A stretch of 64,000 nt of DNA from positions 1 through 64,000 of the IMG/VR virus record IMGVR_UViG_3300033183_000145; one strand, written 5' to 3'. The stretch is from a virus. This document shows positions 1 to 8,100 of this stretch, piece by piece. Within the stretch, counting starts at the first letter, position 1, and each line of letters begins with the position of its first letter. Under the pieces are notes generated by a model that was not told the origin of the DNA, ran no database searches, and saw only the letters and a list, made by a program, of their open reading frames with translations. The position numbers and the translations under genes are program-made.

Positions 1-349
1 CCCCACGCTCGAAAGGTTCGTCCTTTTTTTTTTCAGCGTTAAAGAATTCTTCACGCTGTCTACGCTCCTCTTCCATCTGCTGCATCTGAGCTCTCTGCTG
101 GCGCTGCTGCTCCAAGAATGCTTCGCGCTCTCTCTCATAGTTAGCCAAGAGCTCCTGCTGCACAGACGTCCCATCAAAACCTCCATCCATCATGATAGAC
201 GTAATCTGACGGGGCTTATAGCCCATCTTTCCGAGCTTATCAATGTACTCGGTCTGACTGAGAGATGGCTTAAATCCACCCTCTACTTGCTGCTGTGGGG
301 CATATGGGGCGTCACTCCCTACTGGGATGCTTTCGTTCTCTTCGTTCAT
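1..349 (-). CDS. N-terminal fragment of a Gln/Glu-rich phage protein (runs off left edge)
   Basis: The minus-strand frame opens at the ATG at 349 and stays open to base 1, giving 116 residues with no stop, so the C-terminus lies outside the window. The visible part has a short disordered N-terminus, then a compact segment (about residues 30-65, with YIDKLGKMGYKPRQI) that resembles a small helical domain, and then a highly charged coiled coil rich in Gln, Arg and Glu. A run of ten A residues on the coding strand (24-33) falls in the last visible codons. A TAnnTTTG promoter sits 4 nt before the ATG. It follows the glucosaminidase gene in the late transcript order, so a virion or injected protein is likely, but I do not recognise the family. 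Confidence 0.6.
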   Translation of the reverse strand, partial: MNEENESIPVGSDAPYAPQQQVEGGFKPSLSQTEYIDKLGKMGYKPRQITSIMMDGGFDGTSVQQELLANYEREREAFLEQQRQQRAQMQQMEEERRQREEFFNAEKKKDEPFERG

Positions 350-353
350 GCTA

Positions 354-361
354 CAAATATA
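354..361 (-). promoter_or_regulatory. TATATTTG late promoter element, 4 nt before ATG
   Basis: Reads TATATTTG on the minus strand, matching the Bacteroidota -7 element TAnnTTTG. Only TAGC separates it from the ATG at 349, so transcription should start at or next to the start codon. No clear -33 TTG is seen at the usual distance. Confidence 0.6.
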
Positions 362-362
362 G

Positions 363-3245
363 TTATGATCTAGGTACGTTAGGCGTTATGCCTCTGCCTA
401 TTGAGTCCGCTCTAGCTACAACTGACTGAACGTAATTCTCCGCAGTCGCGTAGTTGTTATCCTTGAGGATTTGAATATACTCCTTTCCGTTTTTCGCCTC
501 AAGAGCTGACGGGAAGTTCTGCTTAATAAATACGTTGTATGCTTTGAATCCTTCCTCTGGGGATGCAAAAGAAAGGAATGGCTCTCCAGGCATTGTAACT
601 CTGTACTTTCCGCTAGCCGTCTTATCCTTCAAGACAACCCCGTCTCCAAACTCAGAAACAGCCGCTTGATACTCCTGCTCAGAGAGAACCTCTTCTGTAG
701 GCATTCTTACTATATCGAACTCAATGCCAGCATCCTTGAGTGCCTTTTGAGTTTTTTCTGCGCTGCCAGCCTTCATTCCAAAGAAGTTATTGTGCTTGCT
801 TGCGAGTCCAGACGCACCCCAGTCTCCTTCGAGTGCTGCTTGAGCTGCTACCGCTTCTGGGAATGGGTGCCCCATATCTCTGGCTACATCTGTCATCGCT
901 TCAAAGGAGCTTACTTTTTGGCTCTTTGGTGCGTTGTACCCCTTGCCTCCAGGGGCATCAGCCACTTTAATTCCTTCGTAGTCAGGCGTGAGCGGGATTG
1001 GATCTATCTCATCAATTCTTACGCCTCTCTGGTCTGTAAACACAACCTGTCCGTCCTCAACCTTAGACCTTATTGAGATCTCGCGACCGTGCTCGTTTCT
1101 GTAGTTCGCAACGCTACGCTCCCAATCGTCTCTTCTGCTCTGAGGTAGCTGCTCTATAGAGGCGTGAGTCTCTTCAAACCCAAGCTCTATAGGCTTGCTA
1201 GTAACATCTCTATCTCTGTACGGAACCTCCTCTGGCTTGTTGTCGCCCTGAAGCATTTCAATCAACCCCTTTGGGTCGTTAGGATCGTACCCAAGTGCTC
1301 TTCCAGCTGGATTGTTGAACACGAAGTTTCTAGATCTTGCTTGCTGGGCGTCTCTTGCCTCTTGCGTCATGCCTTGCTCCTGAGCCGCATTGTCGGCTCT
1401 AGTCGCTTGATTGTCAAGCGTATTTTGAAGCAGTGGTGACGTTCCGACGAGAATTGTGAGCCTGTCATTGATGGCGTTTATCTCCTCCTTATCGGACCCA
1501 GTCGCCGTGTTAATGTTCATAACACCGTCAATAAGCTCTTGAGGAGTCATTCGGACTATTTGGTCTGGAGTGTAATATCTAGCAGCAATGGCATTAACCC
1601 TGTTGCTCATTCCTTCCCATTCTGTTATAGTCTCTTGATCCTTCTCTTTCTGTCTTTCAAGCTGTTGACGATTGTAAGCATCTCTAAAGTAATCATCATC
1701 CCCGACAGGTGCTGCAGGGGCATTGGCTGCTTCTTCAAGGATTGAAATAGAGCGAGCTTGCCTGTCTTCAGCCAGAACTGGAGCCATATCTACGTCCTGC
1801 ATGATGTACTGGAAGATCTCCGACTCCTGAGTTCCAGGGACTGGAGCCTCTTCACCTATCTCGGTGAGATATATGGTTCTGTTCTCGTAAGTAGTAGTTG
1901 AGGTGCCCTCATCAAAACCAGTTCCCTGAACTTGCTTTGCCTGACGAACGGTAGCTACCAATCTTCCATCTGGAGCATATCCAGCCCCTGTAATCTCATA
2001 ATTGCCGTCTGCACTTTCTACCCCTGGTACAATGCTACCAGCCAGCTTAAGAGGGGTTCTAAATGCGTTAATGTTGTAATCCTTGGCTGGGCCCGTTGAT
2101 TCTCCAGGAAGGTTGTCATCCTTGGTTCCTGGAACGCCTTGACCGTTCCTAATAATCTTAGGGTTTGTTTGCTTCCCTCCGCCTGAAGAAGCCTTTGCTC
2201 TCTCTGCTATAGTGTGCTTAGATTCTTCAACAAACAGCTCTTCTCCTTGTCTAAGGGCGTCTCGAATAAGCTTTTCTTCCTTGGTAAGCTCTGATGAAGG
2301 CACATTAAATGTTCTGTTTCCTTCGTCGTCGTAAGAGACCCCGTACACCTTGTCCATGTCGAACTCACCAGCCTCAAACTGACGCTTCAGCTCATCGTCC
2401 ATGTATGGGATAAGGTTTCTTGACTCAAGGCTCTGCAGGGTCATGTTTCTTACCGCATTTCCTCCTGACTGTCCGTTGGGGTTTATGCTAAGGATGTCGT
2501 CAACGTACACCTCTCTGGCGTCCTTCTCGTTCCAGTGTCCAAGGCGCATATCAATCCTAGCCATAGTTGACTCGCTCTTTGCGTGACCATCTATGCCTCC
2601 AAGGTCGTAAGCTTCACTCTCTACGGTCCACGCTGATGGGTCTACAAGCCTTTCGTCTTCGTCAATCCCCATCATTCCTCCTTGACCATCTGCTACCATC
2701 ACCTTGAAGTCGTCGGTGATGATAAGCTCCCTGTCGTACATCTTGTCTCTTTCTGCGACATCCTGTATGCTCGGCACCTTAACCTTCTGTCCAGCAGGGA
2801 GGGCTGAGTTCATTGCTTCAAGCTCACTTCCAGTGGCATTATACGCTTTCATGTATTCGCCTCTGAACTCATCGTTTTGAGCCTTAGCGTTTTTCAGGTA
2901 ATCATAGGTTCTTTTGAAGTCCTGAATAAGCTTAGATGCCTCGACTGGGTCGTTAATCTCTCTTATTTGCTGAGCGAGCCTATCTGAGTATTCCTTCATA
3001 CCCTTGGCTATGCCAGGACCACCAAGAGAAGCAACGTCATAAGTTGAGAGAGTGTTGAGGTCATTGCGCATCATCGTCTGAGCGTTCTCATACTGTCTCT
3101 GAGCTTCTTTTCTTTTGGCCTGAAGAGAAGCGTCTGCAGACCTTATTGCTGCAGCTATGCCAGCTCCTTGCTGTGCAACCACCTGCTGTTGAGGCCCTCC
3201 AGCTTGAGAGGATCCCTGACCTCTCTGTCCTATTGGTACGTACAT
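363..3245 (-). CDS. Virion-associated protein with C-terminal glucosaminidase domain
   Basis: A 960-residue protein. The N-terminal 100 residues are Gln/Gly/Ala rich and then helical. The middle is a long region without recognisable motifs. The last 180 residues (about 780-955) form a glucosaminidase (lysozyme subfamily 2) domain, seen from AQAALEGDWGASGLASKHNN, which holds the catalytic Glu followed by the conserved N-NFFGMK segment. Such domains cleave the GlcNAc-MurNAc glycan backbone. The position downstream of the connector and tail genes, and the length, suggest a virion protein that opens peptidoglycan during entry rather than the lysis endolysin. The start overlaps the stop of the upstream gene, which implies translational coupling. 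Confidence 0.75.
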   Translation of the reverse strand: MYVPIGQRGQGSSQAGGPQQQVVAQQGAGIAAAIRSADASLQAKRKEAQRQYENAQTMMRNDLNTLSTYDVASLGGPGIAKGMKEYSDRLAQQIREINDPVEASKLIQDFKRTYDYLKNAKAQNDEFRGEYMKAYNATGSELEAMNSALPAGQKVKVPSIQDVAERDKMYDRELIITDDFKVMVADGQGGMMGIDEDERLVDPSAWTVESEAYDLGGIDGHAKSESTMARIDMRLGHWNEKDAREVYVDDILSINPNGQSGGNAVRNMTLQSLESRNLIPYMDDELKRQFEAGEFDMDKVYGVSYDDEGNRTFNVPSSELTKEEKLIRDALRQGEELFVEESKHTIAERAKASSGGGKQTNPKIIRNGQGVPGTKDDNLPGESTGPAKDYNINAFRTPLKLAGSIVPGVESADGNYEITGAGYAPDGRLVATVRQAKQVQGTGFDEGTSTTTYENRTIYLTEIGEEAPVPGTQESEIFQYIMQDVDMAPVLAEDRQARSISILEEAANAPAAPVGDDDYFRDAYNRQQLERQKEKDQETITEWEGMSNRVNAIAARYYTPDQIVRMTPQELIDGVMNINTATGSDKEEINAINDRLTILVGTSPLLQNTLDNQATRADNAAQEQGMTQEARDAQQARSRNFVFNNPAGRALGYDPNDPKGLIEMLQGDNKPEEVPYRDRDVTSKPIELGFEETHASIEQLPQSRRDDWERSVANYRNEHGREISIRSKVEDGQVVFTDQRGVRIDEIDPIPLTPDYEGIKVADAPGGKGYNAPKSQKVSSFEAMTDVARDMGHPFPEAVAAQAALEGDWGASGLASKHNNFFGMKAGSAEKTQKALKDAGIEFDIVRMPTEEVLSEQEYQAAVSEFGDGVVLKDKTASGKYRVTMPGEPFLSFASPEEGFKAYNVFIKQNFPSALEAKNGKEYIQILKDNNYATAENYVQSVVARADSIGRGITPNVPRS

Positions 3246-4216
3246 CAGTCTTTAAATTGAGGCTTAGACAGAAGCTCCTTCATAAATTCGAGGAGTCCTT
3301 TTTCATCGCCCTTTTCAATTAATTCTTCCATTGCTTGGGACTGGTCTGGGTTAAATACTAATTCACCACCCGTAAGCTCAGCTTCTTTCTCTCCGTTCTC
3401 TTCGTCAATCACAGCCTTCTTGTTCGTGTCGTGATTAAACTCACCCTTGGTCTTGAATCCTTCATCAGCCATGTATCTCATGCCAGCTTCGGCCTTGATT
3501 CTACCTCCGTATTCGTTTTCAGTTTCGTCGTCGACACTTCCGCCTGGATTGCCAGGCTTGTAGTCCTTAAGGAGTGTGGCCAGAGCAGTAGCTGTCTGCG
3601 CGCCGCTTGCTGTAGCTGCAGGCCCAGCAGCAGCACTTCTTTCTGCAAGATCAAGCAAAGTTCTTCTGCCTTCGTCAGCTCCAGCAGCACCTCTCTCCAT
3701 GATCATCTGATCAAGCGCAGACTGGAAGTCCTTTTCTTTTTCTGTGAGTGCAGCGCGTTTCTCTTCAGCGCCAGCCTTCATACCTAGGGCACGAGCTCTT
3801 GCGGCATCATCTCCAGCTCCAATTTGCTCAAGCGTGTTAAGCAATCCAGCAGCAGACCTAGGGTCTCCAGACTGAAGGGCCGACACGACATCTCTTCTTT
3901 GCTCCTGAGTTCTTCTGTCTCCAGCAGCAAGCAAGGCTTCAGCAGCCTCCTTTTGGCCTTGGATTGAATCCTCTGTGGCTTGCGTTACGGCAGGGCGAGA
4001 GCGAAGCTTTTCAAGCATCTTTTCGTATGCTTTCTTGCCTTCGGTTTGTTGCTCAAGTGCAGCGGCTCTTCTCTCTTCTATGCCAGCTTCAAGGCCTTTC
4101 TTCGCTCTGCTTCTTTCAAGAGCTCCTGCGCCTACGGTGAGGGCTGTCTTACCGAGCTTCTTAGCTTGGTCGGATTTCAGCCAGTCTCCTATCTTATCCC
4201 ATGGAATGTCTGCCAT
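3245..4216 (-). CDS. Ala/Glu-rich helical virion (cargo-like) protein
   Basis: A 323-residue protein, strongly helical and rich in Ala, Glu, Lys and Arg over residues 15-200. It has a short acidic linker and a C-terminal segment with the pattern GEFNHDTNKK...ELTGGELVFNPDQ. I associate that last motif with internal or injected proteins of Bacteroidota phages (recall from family knowledge, not a search). It is the first gene after a TAnnTTTG promoter located 5 nt upstream of its ATG and shares its last base with the glucosaminidase gene start. Likely a virion cargo protein; the function is unknown. Confidence 0.5.
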   Translation of the reverse strand: MADIPWDKIGDWLKSDQAKKLGKTALTVGAGALERSRAKKGLEAGIEERRAAALEQQTEGKKAYEKMLEKLRSRPAVTQATEDSIQGQKEAAEALLAAGDRRTQEQRRDVVSALQSGDPRSAAGLLNTLEQIGAGDDAARARALGMKAGAEEKRAALTEKEKDFQSALDQMIMERGAAGADEGRRTLLDLAERSAAAGPAATASGAQTATALATLLKDYKPGNPGGSVDDETENEYGGRIKAEAGMRYMADEGFKTKGEFNHDTNKKAVIDEENGEKEAELTGGELVFNPDQSQAMEELIEKGDEKGLLEFMKELLSKPQFKD

Positions 4217-4221
4217 AACTG

Positions 4222-4229
4222 CAAAAATA
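4222..4229 (-). promoter_or_regulatory. TATTTTTG late promoter element, 5 nt before ATG
   Basis: Minus-strand TATTTTTG fits TAnnTTTG and is separated from the ATG at 4216 by CAGTT. It belongs to the series of promoter-to-start fusions in the late genes. Confidence 0.5.
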
Positions 4230-4236
4230 ATAAATG

Positions 4237-5103
4237 TTAGCTATTGTGGTCTAATGTTGTTGGTTCAAAATCAACGTTGAAAGCGTGTACCTCGAAGTCA
4301 TGCTCTTGAGGGAACAAAACAGACACGTCAGCAAACTGACCTTTTGGTTGATCTGAGTTTGTGTCTCTGTACGCTATGAGAACTGCACTTCCTTCTGAGA
4401 GGTTATGCGGTACATCGACGAAGTAACCTCCATTGTAGTAAAGCAGAATTTTTGAGGTGCTAGCTTCCGCTTCTGGGTTGGTTCCTAGGGCCACGCCTGA
4501 TTCCTTTACAAGTCTAGCGTCCCCACCACTAAAGTGAGACCTTGGCCCACTGATCTTTACGTATGCTCCTGACCCTTCTACACCAGGATCAAAGCCGAAG
4601 TATTGAATGAAATCTGCTGATTCCACTAGTCTCTCTACAGTTCCTACTGGCTGAACTCTTGAGTTCGACCTATACTCCTCTGTACCTTTTACCCCTCCGT
4701 ACAATATACCCCCTAAGCTTTTTAGCTTGTTAAGTACAACTCTTTTAGTCCATCCGTTGCCAGCCCCATTGTTTACAATGAATGTGTTAAAGGTGGCTGC
4801 GCCATTAGGGTCTGCGGGCCAAGATAAAAGATCGGGAGACTCAATGGAGAAGGACTTGTAAATCTTGTTTACTGACGGGTTAGCGTTGAAAGAGAAAGAC
4901 ACCCCAGAGCTTACAGGATCGCACCCATAGAAACTGTTGTTGGTTGTAGCGTTTTGATCATGCTTCCATAAAATCTCTGCTGACGAAGTAGATACAGGGG
5001 CGGAAATCATGTGGTCTTTAATCCAGCCAAAGCACGAAGAGGTGTAGCTGTACCTGCTTACCCACTCATTAGAAGCGTTATTAAAAGCTATTGTCTCTCT
5101 CAT
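4237..5103 (-). CDS. Probable tail-associated beta-rich protein
   Basis: A 288-residue protein with many Ser, Asn, Gly and aromatic residues and predicted beta structure throughout. It has no signal peptide and no enzyme motif. Its start overlaps by 4 nt the end of the 1765-residue tail gene, so the two are made together. The sequence resembles the late part of tail nozzle-type proteins in style, but I do not recognise a family. The role is assigned from position only. Confidence 0.4.
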   Translation of the reverse strand: MRETIAFNNASNEWVSRYSYTSSCFGWIKDHMISAPVSTSSAEILWKHDQNATTNNSFYGCDPVSSGVSFSFNANPSVNKIYKSFSIESPDLLSWPADPNGAATFNTFIVNNGAGNGWTKRVVLNKLKSLGGILYGGVKGTEEYRSNSRVQPVGTVERLVESADFIQYFGFDPGVEGSGAYVKISGPRSHFSGGDARLVKESGVALGTNPEAEASTSKILLYYNGGYFVDVPHNLSEGSAVLIAYRDTNSDQPKGQFADVSVLFPQEHDFEVHAFNVDFEPTTLDHNS

Positions 5104-8100
5104 TCTTCAGGAAAGTTAAAGGTAACGGCATCGTTAGCCCCCAGGAAGGTTTGCTGGTCGGCAGCTGGGTCAAACGTATTCCCAAACACGGTCAAGAACC
5201 TTAGCAAATCTTGAGTAGATATAGCCCCATCGTTGATGTTGGCGTTGAGTTCAGGATCATCAATTTGCCCAGGGCCAGCAGCCAAGTCAAATAGCTGTTC
5301 AGCACTAAACCTACTAAGTATTTCGGACAGGTCTATAGTAACGCTATCTGGGTATACGTACTCCACAACCGTCTCGGTCGGCCCTCCGCCGCCGCCGCCA
5401 GTATCTCCAGTGCCCTCAAATGCGTTGTCACCACACGTGCCTTCTTGCGTGTTCTGATTATACACACTGAGGATGTAAGTGTCGTTGTATGGGTCATATC
5501 CGCCCACAACCTTGATCTCACCCATCCCAGCATCCCTATCAGCCTCCGCTTGTTCGAACAGCTTCTTAAAGTAGCTCTTCATGTTGATATCAGAAACTAC
5601 TTGAATGCCGTTCGCAGGGTTGAACTTGTACACCTGCCTGTTGCTCTTGCTCGCGAAGTAAACAGTGTTCCCGATGTTGCACACAGATTCTGGGTTGTCG
5701 TCACACCCGTAGTTGCCAGCATAGTATCTCTCAGTGCCAAGCACCTGTCTTGCAGCCACAAGAGTCTCAGAACCACCTCCGTCAGTAATAAGGTTTCTAT
5801 TTACAGGGATAGAGCTGCATCTGTTTGACTGAATGACGAATATTGAATCGTCATTGTTAATCATGTAGTTGATATCGCCAAACTCAGATGGCAAGTCCTT
5901 GAACTGTGCCTTCGCTGGGTTAAATGATGTCAAAGACATGATCTTAGACATAGGGTTGTCCTTGTCTGAATACGTAATAGAAGCTGACTTTACAGATCGC
6001 TCAACATCTGGGAGAACAATCTTTGGCTTTCCCTTTGCCCATACATCAGAGTTTCTGACTTTGTCGCTAAATGATTGAGCTTCAATGTTGTATGGGAAAA
6101 AGTTTGGGCTAGATGACTCTTCTTCTATAATAGATTCAAAGCTTCCAGACTTAACCTTCTGGAAATTGACTGGAGCTGTCTTCCACCAAACATCTCCGCC
6201 GCTAATTGTCTGAACACCTCCGAAATTGGAGATGTCATATGTTGGCCCAATCTCGTAGTACACGAGGCTTTCTTCGTCGGCGGAAAGTTTAGGCGAGTAT
6301 ATCTCTACGACGCACCTCTTGTTCCAGTTGTGTATGTTCGAGTTTGGGTCGTTTTCTCCATTAGCTACTTGATCGTATGTAAACCCAATGGCGTTCAAGT
6401 TATTTTCAAGAACCAAAAATGACCCAGTCTTAGCTTTGTGGGGTATGTTTCCGTCTTGGTCAACATCGTAAAGAGGATTGTCAGCCCCAGTAGAAAGGGT
6501 TACTTGATCGACGATGTTAAACTCATAATCAGAATCTAAGAATATCCTAGACTCTCCAGATGGGTTTTCGTAATAAGATATTATACGAAGCCTGTCTCCA
6601 TCTCGATATGTGTATATGTCGCTAGATCCATCAAGACCTCTTGCCCCATAAGATTTAGCATAAGAGGCCGTGTCGTGCTGAAGGTAATTAAGGGAGACAT
6701 ATATGTTTCCAGAAGACTCATCAGAATCTTGCGCCCCCACAAAAGCCCCGCCTACCGAGTACTGAACAAACCTAGACATGGTTGTGTTTCCGCTGTAAAC
6801 GAACCTGAATTTTGTAGCACCACTCGGGGGTGTACCAGTAAGAGTTACGATAATATCTGAAACCTTTCCTTCAAAACCGTCTGTCCTGTCGCTAAACCAA
6901 GGAACGTAAACACTTCCTATTGGATTTACATTAGAGCTTCGACCTCTTCCGTCATAAAAAACAACCCCAAAAGCATGGCTTGCTCCAGCTTTAAATGTTT
7001 GACCCCCACCAATTCCTGGGGGTATAACTGACATCAATGCGTTTACCCCAGACGAGTTAGACAGCTGATTCTCATATCCAGTCGAACTACTTTCGTGTGG
7101 AAAGTCACCGAAGTAGAATGAACCGACTCCGTACCAGCAATCGGAGTTGATGTGTGGGAGGTAGTCATAGTTGAATCCAGACTTAAGGTGAATAAACGGC
7201 ATAGATGACGTAGCCTCAAGATTTTGAATGGCAGAAGATGTTGCGCCGTAGTTACCTCTAGCTACGACAACTTCCGCTCCAGAGCTGTCATTCATTATAG
7301 CCGCTGGGCCTTTATAGTTAAACTCATTCGCGGAGTTGCCTTCATTTGAATTAGTTGTGTAAGCAACCATTATATTGTTGCTCATGGCAGGACCATAGAT
7401 GCCAGCCAGTGGTTCTCTTCTTGGGACTACAGTGCTTTCAATGTCTCCGTCATCTAACCCGATAAGAACAGCACTTCCAACCTGACCTATTCCTCTCCCG
7501 TCGTCTTCGGCTCCAGGTCCATTGAGCCCAGGAAGCAAGTAGTTGTCGTAAAACGAGTTGTCGTCAACTCCTGATCCGCCTGGACCTCCTTTGCCGTCCA
7601 TAAGCGAAAAAATAGAAGTGCCATTTATGTTCTCACCCTCAAAAAACTTTACTTCTCTGCCGCTGGTTTCATAGATATTTACGTGTTGGTTTGAGTAAAA
7701 CAAACCGCCTATAATGGTCTTCCATGGAGCTTCTATCCCAGGAAAGCTTTCTGAAGCCCTGAAAACGTTTTCTTCCCGCAGAATCCTCATGCCTTCTACA
7801 GGATGATCAAAAAACCCATAGGGCGTATCAACTTCAGCCCCAAATGTTGGTATGGCATCCTGGGGGTAAGAGTTAAACTCTATGTTGTGAGACATACCCT
7901 TTGCGGCAAAGTCTGGATTGTTCTGAAGACCTCCAAAGTTGTTTCCCTCGTAGGAGAATGGGAAAAAGCTATACTCTCTGAAGTCCGCGTTTCCGAACAA
8001 TACCGACTCGTTTACTGCTGGTATAGAATCGTTGCCAGCAGCATTCCACGGAGCCAAGCAGTACCATCTTGCACCTGGAAGAGGGCGTCTTATGCAGGTC

